In this document: positions 1 through 6,296 of the stretch, piece after piece
How the letters are laid out: every line of letters starts with the position of its first letter
Position numbering within the stretch: position 1 is the stretch's first letter
Source of the DNA: Opitutales bacterium
Lineage (GTDB): Bacteria; Verrucomicrobiota; Verrucomicrobiia; Opitutales; Intestinicryptomonadaceae
Assembly: GCA_017633865.1 (NCBI GenBank)
Contig: JAGBOM010000164.1
Location: 1 to 6,513, forward strand
Direction: 5' to 3'
Length of the DNA stretch: 6,513 bases
Position numbers and translations under genes: made by a program
The notes under the pieces: model-generated
Databases searched by the model: none
Seen by the model: the letters and a program-made list of their open reading frames with translations, nothing else
What the model was told of the DNA's origin: nothing

Positions 1-1230
1 CTATTTTCAATGACCGTCGTGCAGGGAGCCCGCGACGCCCGCGAGGCGAGAATCCTCGTGTATTCAAATTCCGGCAGCGTTTCCATTTTCGCAAAAGGCG
101 AAAAAACGCCCGTTGCAAGCGGCAAGCCCGACGAATACGGCATCGTAAAATTCACAATCAAAAACCTTTTGCCCGACACAAAATACGAATTTACCGCCAA
201 GGACGCCTCCGAGGAAGTCCCCTTCACGGTAAAGACAATCGCCGACTACATCGACCGCACCCCGCCCACAAACGTTAAAATCGCGCTTTTGGGCAATGTC
301 CACCGCAACGACTCCATGTTCGACCGCCCCTTTAAAACCCCCGGCGGCGGCTACGAAATTTACGACTCCATAAACGCGAAAAATTGCGACGCCGTCGTCT
401 GGGCGAACAACGCCGCCGAAATGCGCCCCGCCGACTACGGCAGCTTCAGCGGAATCATGGCGCGCTACGCCTACGAAAAGGCCGACCCCGCCATGAAAAA
501 CCTTTTGAAGGACAACGCGAACTACGCGGTGATGTCGGAAAACTCCTTCGGCGCGCCCGGCTCCGACAGGCGCGCTTGGAACAAGGCCGCCATTGTGGAG
601 GCGTTCCGCCGCAACTGGGCTAATCCGGACTCCCCCGCGGACTCTTCCGAAACGGTCGCCGCCACGTTTAGAATTTCCGACACGGAAGTTTTCCTGCTCG
701 ACTCGATGTCGAGCCGCAACGACTTCGACTTCGATGAGTCGAGGCCGGAAATGTTCGGCAAGGAGCAGCTTTACAGGCTTATGCACTCGCTAAAAACGTC
801 GCGGGCGAAGTTCAAGATTATAATTTCAAACGCCCCGATTATCAACCCCGCGGAGGCGGGCGGCAACTTTTCAAAATACCCGCGCGAGCGCAAAATGCTT
901 TTGGACTTTTTGCTGAAGAACAAAATCGGCGGCGTAATTTTCGCCAGCGCCAACAAAAGCTACGGCGAAATCACCAGAATGGTGCGCCCCTCCGCGCACG
1001 AGCTTTTTGAAATCACCACCGGCGCAACGACCGACCGCCCCGCCGAAAAGGCCTCGGAAATGAACTTCTTCAGGGTGCCCGGAAGCGCGGTTTTTGAAAG
1101 GACGTTTTCCATAATATCGGTTACCGGCGCGGAGAACGAAAGAATCGTCACGCTCGAGTCCTTCAACTCCAAGGGCGAAAGCGTGTTCTCCCAAAACATC
1201 AAGGAGAGCGACTTGGCGCAGTTTCAGTAG
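1..1230 (+). CDS. PhoD-like phosphatase-fold protein with degenerate active site; 5' end probably outside window
   Basis: Seen: the frame is open from base 1; the first ATG is at 10 (406 residues to the stop) and only 9 bases precede it, with no ribosome binding site, so the true start and any signal peptide are probably upstream. Residues below count from that ATG. Residues 1-75 look like the beta-sandwich domain that precedes PhoD catalytic domains (LLPDTKYEF at 53-61). Residues 88-400 follow the PhoD layout: FDRP at 104-107, RYAYEKADP at 152-160, AFRRNWANP at 198-206, FLLD at 228-231, MFGKEQL at 248-254, SRAKFKIII at 264-272, ERKMLLDF at 293-300, GGVIFAS at 307-313, LFEITTG at 332-338. The metal-ligand motifs of PhoD enzymes (family knowledge) are altered: GSC reads GNV (95-97), GDN reads ANN (132-134), WDDHD reads MSENS (175-179), SGDRH reads SANKS (313-317). 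Inference: a catalytically dead, probably exported, binding or structural protein. Function unknown. Confidence 0.8.
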   Translation, partial: LFSMTVVQGARDAREARILVYSNSGSVSIFAKGEKTPVASGKPDEYGIVKFTIKNLLPDTKYEFTAKDASEEVPFTVKTIADYIDRTPPTNVKIALLGNVHRNDSMFDRPFKTPGGGYEIYDSINAKNCDAVVWANNAAEMRPADYGSFSGIMARYAYEKADPAMKNLLKDNANYAVMSENSFGAPGSDRRAWNKAAIVEAFRRNWANPDSPADSSETVAATFRISDTEVFLLDSMSSRNDFDFDESRPEMFGKEQLYRLMHSLKTSRAKFKIIISNAPIINPAEAGGNFSKYPRERKMLLDFLLKNKIGGVIFASANKSYGEITRMVRPSAHELFEITTGATTDRPAEKASEMNFFRVPGSAVFERTFSIISVTGAENERIVTLESFNSKGESVFSQNIKESDLAQFQ

Positions 1231-2489
1231 CGCTTTACGTTTACGGAGCCGTCGCTAAAATGCAGCTTCAAGGCGGCGTCGAAAGGCACCGCCCCCGCGT
1301 TTTGTATGAGGGCGCCGTTTTCGGATTCGAGATAGGCGAATCCGCGCTTTAAGACGGAGTCGACGCTCAAAAGCTCGAGGCTCTCCTCCGCGGCGTTTAG
1401 GCGGGCTTTTAAAATGCCGAGCCTGTAATGGGGGTTCGCCTCCGCCAAGAGCGACGCCTGCGGGTTCAGCGATTCGCGCTTCGCCGAAATGGCGTTTTGC
1501 GCGGCGGAGATTAGCGCGCCCTCGAATTTGTCGAGCGAAATTTTCAGGTTCGCGATTTTGTCGCGCGGCTCGGCGGCTGCGAATAGCCTCGCGCAGGCGT
1601 CCAAACGCTCGGCGGCGGATTTCAGGCCGCTTTTAACTTCGCTTTCGATTTTTGAAAAGGCGTTTATGACGTCGTCTTTCGCGCGCAAAAACCCGCTCGA
1701 AATGTATTCGGCGGCGGCGCTCGGCGTTTCGGCGCGCAAATCCGCGGAAAAGTCGCACAGGGTAAAGTCTATTTCGTGCCCCACGGCCGAGATTGTCGGG
1801 ATTTTGCAGGCCGCCACGGCGCGCGCCAGAACCTCCTCGTTAAACGACCACAGGTCTTCAAGCGAGCCGCCCCCGCGCGTTATCACGAGGAGGTCGGGCT
1901 TGATTTCTTCGGCCGCCGAAATTTGCGAGACGATTTCCTCCGCGGCCGCCGAGCCCTGAACGCGCGATGGCAGTATCAGAATGTCGCCCCGCCAGCCGCG
2001 CCGCCCAAGAATGCTTAAAAAGTCGCGTATGGCCGCGCCCGTGGGCGAAGTTATAACGCAGACTTTTTTCGGCATGCAAGGGATTTCCTTTTTGCGGGAC
2101 TTGTCGAAAAGCCCCTCGGCGGACAGCCTGCGCTTGAGCTCCTCGAACCTCGCGGCGAGGTCGCCGCCGCCGTCGGGCAGGACGGCCTTCAGGATTATTT
2201 GATACGAGCCCCTCGCCTCGTAAACCGAAACCTCGCCGTAGGCCAAAATCTTCATGCCGTCGGCAAGCCGCATGTTTAGCGACTTTGCGTAGCCCTTGAA
2301 AAGCACCGCGCTGATCGCCGCGCCCTCGTCTTTGAGCGTAAAGTAGACGTGCCCGCTCGAATAGGTTTTGACGTTGGAGATTTCGCCGCGCAGCCAAAGC
2401 TCCGGGACGGACATTTTTACAAGGCTTTTAAAGCGCGCGGAAAATTCCGACACGCTTAAAATTTCATCGCTTCTCTTGAGAAATTCCAT
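1224..2489 (-). CDS. xseA: Exodeoxyribonuclease VII large subunit
   Basis: Large subunit of exonuclease VII, which degrades single-stranded DNA from both ends into oligonucleotides and acts in repair in the cytoplasm with several copies of the small subunit XseB. At 421 residues it is somewhat shorter than the E. coli protein (about 456). The N-terminal OB-fold holds LWLRGEISN (31-39) and SGHVYFTLKDE (45-55). The catalytic domain holds VITSPTGAAIRD (145-156), TRGGGSLEDLWSFNEE (204-219) and SAVGHEIDFTLCDFSADLR (234-252), so the Arg, His and Asp residues implicated in catalysis are kept (R205, H238, D241). Residues 253-375 are the charged, Ala-rich helical region expected for XseB binding. The start is supported because MEFLKRSDEILSVSEF lines up with the usual N-terminus. 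It overlaps the end of the preceding membrane-protein gene by 26 bases and has only a weak GGG upstream, so translation is probably coupled. No xseB follows; the downstream neighbour is convergent and overlaps by 7 bases. Confidence 0.97.
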   Translation of the reverse strand: MEFLKRSDEILSVSEFSARFKSLVKMSVPELWLRGEISNVKTYSSGHVYFTLKDEGAAISAVLFKGYAKSLNMRLADGMKILAYGEVSVYEARGSYQIILKAVLPDGGGDLAARFEELKRRLSAEGLFDKSRKKEIPCMPKKVCVITSPTGAAIRDFLSILGRRGWRGDILILPSRVQGSAAAEEIVSQISAAEEIKPDLLVITRGGGSLEDLWSFNEEVLARAVAACKIPTISAVGHEIDFTLCDFSADLRAETPSAAAEYISSGFLRAKDDVINAFSKIESEVKSGLKSAAERLDACARLFAAAEPRDKIANLKISLDKFEGALISAAQNAISAKRESLNPQASLLAEANPHYRLGILKARLNAAEESLELLSVDSVLKRGFAYLESENGALIQNAGAVPFDAALKLHFSDGSVNVKRY

Positions 2490-3159
2490 TGCGTTTCGAC
2501 ACCCTTTTTTGAACGATTCTCGCGATTACGGCTATGACGCCCAAAAGGCTTACGCCGAGCATAAAATTCGCGGCGTCGCCGTGCAAAATGCCGTCCGAAA
2601 AATATATGTAGGCGACAAGCTGCACAAACTGTATCGGCAGAGACAGCATTATATACGGCTTAAAATCCACGCCCGCGACCCCCAGAAAGTAGTTTTGGAC
2701 GGCGAGCGGGTTGCCCGGAATCATCCTAAGCAAAAACACGATGTCGTAGTGCTCGTCGCGCGGCACGGACGGGACGCGTATCCCGCGGCGGGCGAGCTTT
2801 TCGCGGAAGAAGTCGGAAAATTTTTTGGAGATGAAATACGAAAAAATAATGTTCGCGAAAAGCCCCAACGCGCAAACGAAGATTATCAGGCATATGTTTT
2901 CGCCGCGCCCCCCCGCGAGGAAATATACGGGCGTTACGGGCAGCGCGAATATCGGCAGCAAAAAAACCGCTATCGGGAAAACCGCCAGGGGCATATCGTT
3001 AAGCCCCTCCGCACACTCCTGAAGCGCTATTGAAAAATCCTTTATCCGGGAAAAGATTTCCTCGTGCCACAAAAACACGCCGTAAAGAAAAATGAGCGCG
3101 AAAAGCGCGGCGGCGGCCAGCGCGATTTTAAGTTTGTTTTGCCTGATTTTATTTAGCAT
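2464..3159 (-). CDS. VTT-domain (DedA/TVP38/TMEM64-like) integral membrane protein
   Basis: A 231-residue polytopic inner-membrane protein. Hydrophobic segments are visible at about 11-31, 58-83 (Pro-rich, VFLLPIFALPVTPVYFLAGG, probably a re-entrant loop), 88-110, 138-162, 168-187 and 197-215, with a basic tail. The family signature FLLRMIPGNPLAVQNYFLG (142-160) matches the F-x-R-x-x-P-x-x-P...NY-x-x-G pattern of VTT proteins and keeps R145, P148, P151, N156, Y157 and G160. Members of this superfamily are linked to lipid carrier or phospholipid translocation and membrane homeostasis; the substrate of this one cannot be read from sequence. Its ATG lies within the last codons of the nucleosidase gene (ATGCTAA overlap, 7 bases) and its own end overlaps the xseA start by 26 bases, so it is co-transcribed with both. 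Only a weak GGA precedes the start, so coupling is likely. A menaquinone-specific role is not shown. Confidence 0.85.
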   Translation of the reverse strand: MLNKIRQNKLKIALAAAALFALIFLYGVFLWHEEIFSRIKDFSIALQECAEGLNDMPLAVFPIAVFLLPIFALPVTPVYFLAGGRGENICLIIFVCALGLFANIIFSYFISKKFSDFFREKLARRGIRVPSVPRDEHYDIVFLLRMIPGNPLAVQNYFLGVAGVDFKPYIMLSLPIQFVQLVAYIYFSDGILHGDAANFMLGVSLLGVIAVIARIVQKRVSKRNGISQEKR

Positions 3160-3746
3160 AAATTGTCCGTTTGGGAAAGGTTGAGCGCGTTTTCAAGACG
3201 GGGGCGAAGTTTTTTTATGCCGAGGGATATGCCGCTTTTTATGTCGCAGTTTTCGGAAAAATCGCTCGCGTATTTTGCGGCGCGGAAGTTTTTTAAATCG
3301 AAGCCTAAGCTGTCGAGCGCCAGCAGAATGCCGTGGCACTCCATATCGACTATGTCCGCGAATTTCGAAAGCTCCCCCCGCAGCGAGTTTTTTTTCACGG
3401 GGTTTGGGGAGGTTAGAAGCCTCGCCCCGCTTTCGGCGATTTTAAACGCGCGCGGCGCCGCGAAATCGAGGCTTAAAACCTCCGAGACATCGTAAACCTC
3501 GCCCGCCTTAAGCGTTTGGTTCAGGATTCCGCAAGCGCCGAAGTTGAATATTTTTTTCGGCGAAAATTCCCGCAGAACGTAATCGGCGCACAGCGCCGCC
3601 CTGACGGGGCCTATGCCGCTTATAGCCAAAACGTCGCCCGCGCCGTTTTTAAAAATTTTAAACGGGCTTTCCGCCGCCGCCGAAAATCCGAAGCCGCCGA
3701 CCGCGAACTCCGCCTCGAGAATTGTCGCAAAAATTACGGCGTTCAT
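3153..3746 (-). CDS. mqnB: Futalosine/aminofutalosine hydrolase (MqnB-type nucleosidase)
   Basis: A 197-residue member of the MTAN/purine nucleoside phosphorylase fold. In the futalosine pathway this step removes hypoxanthine or adenine from futalosine or 6-amino-6-deoxyfutalosine to give dehypoxanthinyl futalosine, the MqnC substrate. Seen: an N-terminal beta strand with LEAEFAV (10-16), where E13 aligns with the Glu that activates water in MTAN; GIGPVRAAL (44-52); NFGACGIL (68-75), equivalent to the Gly-rich ribose loop; VDMECHG (133-139), the ribose-binding Met-Glu motif; and ASDFSE (160-165), with D162 in the base-recognition position. The family assignment comes from these motifs; the substrate is inferred from the adjoining mqnD, mqnC, mqnA and mqnE. 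It is short next to typical members (roughly 220-230 residues), mostly in the region between residues 85 and 130. The start abuts the mqnD stop exactly (TAGATG) and has a GGAGGG element just before it. Confidence 0.85.
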   Translation of the reverse strand: MNAVIFATILEAEFAVGGFGFSAAAESPFKIFKNGAGDVLAISGIGPVRAALCADYVLREFSPKKIFNFGACGILNQTLKAGEVYDVSEVLSLDFAAPRAFKIAESGARLLTSPNPVKKNSLRGELSKFADIVDMECHGILLALDSLGFDLKNFRAAKYASDFSENCDIKSGISLGIKKLRPRLENALNLSQTDNLC

Positions 3747-4493
3747 CTACCCTCCGAGCTTGGCGATTAAATCCGCCTTGATATTTGAAATGTCGTAGGA
3801 GTACTCGTTTACAAACGCCGTGATGTGGCGGCGCAAAACGTCGTCCTGAAGGTGCCTTGCGCGCGATTTTACAAGCGGAATCGTCTTTTCAAAATTCGCG
3901 AAGGCGTACTTTATCGACTCGCGCATTTTTTGCTGCACGAAATCCTTTTTTGAAAGAACGTCCCGCCGTATGCAAATGCAGCCGAGCGGAACGGGGTGCG
4001 AGGTTTTATTAGTCCAAAATTCGCCCAAATCCTGCACGAGGCTAAGCCCGTAGTCTTTGTACACGAACCTGCCCTCGTGGATAAGCACGCCCGCGTCTAT
4101 CTCTTTGCGGGCGAAGGCGGGGAGAATTTCGCTGTAAAGCATGGGGAATATTTCTACGTTTTTGCCCGCCCAAAATTTGAAAAGAAGAGCCGCCGTCGTG
4201 TTGAGCCCCGGAACCGCCGCCCTGCCCCCGCGCCACTCTCCGCGCGCCACAAACACGGGGCCCGTCCCGATTCCGAGCGCGGCGCCCGCGTCCAAAATTT
4301 CGTATTTGTCGGAATTTGCGATCGCCGCCGGGAACGACAGCTTCGTAATTTCGTATTTGCCCTCGAAGGCGAATTTATTGAGCGTTTCTATATCGTGGAA
4401 GACGAAGTTGAAACCGCTCTCGCCGCCGATTTTTTCAATGAGGCGGTAGTAGGAAAAAGTGTCGTTCGGGCAAGGGGTTATCGCGAAATCCAT
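3747..4493 (-). CDS. mqnD: 1,4-dihydroxy-6-naphthoate synthase
   Basis: Converts cyclic dehypoxanthinyl futalosine to 1,4-dihydroxy-6-naphthoate, the last step that makes the naphthoquinol ring in the futalosine route; cytosolic, with a periplasmic-binding-protein-like fold. At 248 residues it is a little shorter than many homologues (about 270-285). Seen: the N-terminal signature TPCPNDTFSYY (6-16), ITKLSFPA (49-56), ALGIGTGPVFVARG (72-85), VPGLNTTAALL (94-104), DAGVLIHEGRFVY (133-145) and LVQDLGEFW (152-160) followed by HPVPLGCICIRR (166-177). H139 in the IHEGRF motif corresponds to the His proposed as catalytic base in characterised MqnD. All expected motifs are present, so it should be active. 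It begins 2 bases after the mqnC stop, with a strong GAGGAG ribosome binding site inside the final mqnC codons, and ends directly against mqnB. Confidence 0.97.
   Translation of the reverse strand: MDFAITPCPNDTFSYYRLIEKIGGESGFNFVFHDIETLNKFAFEGKYEITKLSFPAAIANSDKYEILDAGAALGIGTGPVFVARGEWRGGRAAVPGLNTTAALLFKFWAGKNVEIFPMLYSEILPAFARKEIDAGVLIHEGRFVYKDYGLSLVQDLGEFWTNKTSHPVPLGCICIRRDVLSKKDFVQQKMRESIKYAFANFEKTIPLVKSRARHLQDDVLRRHITAFVNEYSYDISNIKADLIAKLGG
3750..3755 (-). promoter_or_regulatory. Ribosome binding site of mqnB
   Basis: The minus strand reads GGAGGG and then TAGATG, so the site encodes the final Gly-Gly of MqnD and sits only 3 bases from the mqnB ATG. The spacing is short, but stop and start codons abut, which favours re-initiation by the terminating ribosome. 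Confidence 0.7.
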
Positions 4494-4495
4494 AA

Positions 4496-5557
4496 CTAAA
4501 GCTCCTCGTAAAGCCCGCCGCGGCGGAAGGGTTTTTTGCCCGCCCTTAAAATCGCGCGCTCCATGCCGGGGGCGGTTGTCGAGTTTTCAACGCCCGCGCT
4601 TTTTACGACAAGCTCGTCCATAAGCACTCCGCCCATGTCGTTCGCGCCGAAAAGGGTCGCGAGCTCCGCGATTTTCATGCCCTCTGTAAGCCAGCCCGAC
4701 TGCACGACTTTTATGTTGTCGAGAATTATTCTTGAAAGGGCGACCGTCTTTAAAAACTCGGGCGCGCCCACTCTCGGGAGGCTCGACATCTCGGTGTTTT
4801 CGGGCGCGAGAGGCCATGCGATAAAGGCTTTGAACACCCCGAGCTCGTCCTGTATTTCGCGCACCCTAAAAAGGTGCTCGAGGCGGTTTTCAAAAGTTTC
4901 GCCCATGCCGAAGGTCATTGTGGCGGACGAATGCATTCCGTTTTGCGAAAGAGCGCGCATAACCTCCGTCCACTCCGCCACCGTCGATTTGTTCGGCGAG
5001 ACCTTTTTGCGGATTTCGTCCACCAAAATGTCCGCGGCGCCCGGGACGGAATCCGCCCCCGCGTCTTTCAGGCGCCTTACGCACTCGCAAATTTCGATTT
5101 TCGCCCCGCGGGCGAACGCCACGATTTCAGACGGCGAAAACACGTGCAAAAAAAGCTTCGGGTGCGCCGCGCGGATTTTTCTTAAAAGCGAAAGCGCCCA
5201 TTCGAGCGTGAATTCGGGCGACATTCCGCCCTGCAGCATTATCTCGACCGCCCCGTTTTTCTCGGCGTCGGCGGTTATTTTTAGGATTTCTTCGTCGCTT
5301 AAAACAAAGGGCTTTATTACGCCCGCGCGGGCGTGGTAGGCGCAAAACTTGCAGCGGGACGAGCAGATGTTTGAAAAATTTATCATGCGGTTAACGATGT
5401 AGCCGACGCGGCCGTCGTAGCCCATCGCGGCCATTCCCGCCCGCGCCAGGCGCGCCATGCCGAAAATAGACGCGCCTTTTAGCGCAAGCGCCTCGGCGTA
5501 TTCTACGCGCCCCCCAGCGAGGATTTTTTCGCGCAATTTTTCAATCGAATTTTCCAT
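4496..5557 (-). CDS. mqnC: Cyclic dehypoxanthinyl futalosine synthase (radical SAM)
   Basis: Radical SAM enzyme that cyclises dehypoxanthinyl futalosine to its spiro product, using a 4Fe-4S cluster and S-adenosylmethionine in the cytosol. The 353 residues match the usual family length. Seen: the cluster motif CSSRCKFC (65-72, C-x3-C-x2-C), MLQGGMSP (107-114), HVFSPSEI (138-145), LKDAGADSVPGAADIL (163-178), VSPNKSTVAEW (186-196), SATMTFGMGE (211-220), REIQDELGVFKAFIAWPLAP (233-252), LSRIILDNI (274-282) and FGANDMGGVLMDELVV (303-318). SPNK, ATMTFG and the DNI/GAND blocks favour MqnC over its paralogue MqnE, whose own C-terminus lies upstream. Several usually invariant positions differ: SIPGGGAEIL is SVPGAADIL, one residue shorter; QDETGGF is QDELGVF; QASWVTQG is QSGWLTEG; EENVV is DELVV. 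The cluster ligands are intact. The start has AGGAG 7 bases upstream and overlaps the mqnA end by 17 bases. Confidence 0.93.
   Translation of the reverse strand: MENSIEKLREKILAGGRVEYAEALALKGASIFGMARLARAGMAAMGYDGRVGYIVNRMINFSNICSSRCKFCAYHARAGVIKPFVLSDEEILKITADAEKNGAVEIMLQGGMSPEFTLEWALSLLRKIRAAHPKLFLHVFSPSEIVAFARGAKIEICECVRRLKDAGADSVPGAADILVDEIRKKVSPNKSTVAEWTEVMRALSQNGMHSSATMTFGMGETFENRLEHLFRVREIQDELGVFKAFIAWPLAPENTEMSSLPRVGAPEFLKTVALSRIILDNIKVVQSGWLTEGMKIAELATLFGANDMGGVLMDELVVKSAGVENSTTAPGMERAILRAGKKPFRRGGLYEEL
4502..4507 (-). promoter_or_regulatory. Ribosome binding site of mqnD
   Basis: The minus strand reads GAGGAG, 8 bases before the mqnD ATG. The same bases encode the last two Glu residues of MqnC (YEEL), so the site is embedded in coding sequence. 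It confirms the mqnD start. Confidence 0.85.
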
Positions 5558-6296
5558 TTAAAATCTCCTGCGCTTTTTTGATTGCGGACATTTCCGAGCG
5601 GTACGAAAGCCTCAAAAAATAGCTTTTAGCCCGCTCCGGCGCAAGGCCGCCATCCGCGCCCGAAAATCTTTCGGCGGCGATTTTCGAGAATTTGTCAATA
5701 TCCGCGAAAAATATTTTCAGCGAATTTTCGTAGTGGCTAATAAAATCGTTTTTAACCCCCCGCGGAAGGCTTTTTTTTGCGGCGATTACCGAGAACACCA
5801 TGGGCGAGCCGAAAGTCTCGCTCCACAAAGCGCCGATGTCGAAAGCTTTTTTGTAGGCAGATTTGTACGCGAAAACGTCGTCGCCAATCAGGAAGGCGGC
5901 GTCCGCCTCGGCGGGGTTAAAGCAGGCGTTTTCGCGCGGGTCGAAGCCGTGCTTATATTTGCACACGGCGCTGAACGCCGCGATTGAGCTTTCCGACTTT
6001 TCCGTAAAAAATATGCGCGCCGACTTCAAGCCTTCGATTTCGCAATTCGCGTAGAGCTTTACGGAGTCGACCGCCCCGAAGCAGGCGATTGTGAAGTTCG
6101 AGAGGATTTCGTAGTCTTTTGAAATGTCCTTAAAAGCGTAAAACGATATAGGCGAAACATCGAGCATCCCCTTTCTGCACAGGTTGTTGAGCCTTGCGGG
6201 ATAGTCGCGCACAACGTCGCACGCCGCGGGGTAGCCCCCGCCAGCGCAAAACGGAAGGTAGTTTATAAAGGAGATTTCGCCGACGTTAAAGGGCAT
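5541..6296 (-). CDS. mqnA: Chorismate dehydratase
   Basis: First committed enzyme of futalosine-dependent menaquinone synthesis: it dehydrates chorismate to 3-[(1-carboxyvinyl)oxy]benzoate in the cytosol and has the same two-lobed binding-protein fold as MqnD. At 251 residues it is near or slightly below the family norm. Seen: VGEISFINYLPF (5-16), ARLNNLCRKG (34-43), LDVSPISFYAF (45-55), CFGAVDSVKLY (72-82), TEKSESS (98-104, the loop that usually reads T-x-x-S-x-T-S), AAFLIGDDVFAY (133-144) and DIGALWSETFGSPMVFSVIA (153-172). The last is the family signature usually written DLGxEWxxxTGLPFVFA. The ATG lies inside the final codons of mqnE (11-base overlap) and no Shine-Dalgarno sequence is visible upstream, so translation probably depends on ribosomes finishing mqnE. 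The gene ends 17 bases inside mqnC. Confidence 0.95.
   Translation of the reverse strand: MPFNVGEISFINYLPFCAGGGYPAACDVVRDYPARLNNLCRKGMLDVSPISFYAFKDISKDYEILSNFTIACFGAVDSVKLYANCEIEGLKSARIFFTEKSESSIAAFSAVCKYKHGFDPRENACFNPAEADAAFLIGDDVFAYKSAYKKAFDIGALWSETFGSPMVFSVIAAKKSLPRGVKNDFISHYENSLKIFFADIDKFSKIAAERFSGADGGLAPERAKSYFLRLSYRSEMSAIKKAQEILNGKFD
5564..5569 (-). promoter_or_regulatory. Ribosome binding site of mqnC
   Basis: The minus strand reads AGGAGA, with AGGAG 7 bases before the mqnC ATG, inside the last codons of mqnA. It fixes the mqnC start and allows independent initiation despite the 17-base overlap. Confidence 0.8.

Noticed and set aside
64..786. A 240-codon open frame on the minus strand opposite the PhoD-like gene
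   Set aside because: It is a shadow of a GC-rich gene: Val/Gly/Arg-rich composition, no family resemblance, and the plus strand carries a clear PhoD-like reading over the same bases.
1224..1330. An intrinsic terminator or xseB gene downstream of xseA
   Set aside because: No GC hairpin with a T-run is visible on the minus strand, and the bases beyond xseA belong to the convergent PhoD-like gene, leaving no room for xseB.
1489..1959. A 156-codon plus-strand frame inside xseA
   Set aside because: It overlaps the conserved XseA catalytic core in antisense, and its Ser/Ala/Arg-rich product has no recognisable domain.
2368..3033. A 221-codon open frame on the plus strand
   Set aside because: It crosses the xseA/VTT gene junction on the opposite strand. 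Its product is Arg/Tyr/Gln-rich with no recognisable domain, whereas both minus-strand genes have family motifs.
4536..5339. A 267-codon open frame on the plus strand opposite mqnC
   Set aside because: It is antisense to a clear radical SAM gene, Ser/Ala/Arg-rich, with no ribosome binding site or known motif; a codon-bias shadow.
4496..5557. Assignment of this radical SAM gene as mqnE or cofH
   Set aside because: The SPNK, ATMTFG, LDNI...Q...W and GAND blocks fit MqnC best, and a separate MqnE C-terminus is present upstream in the same operon.
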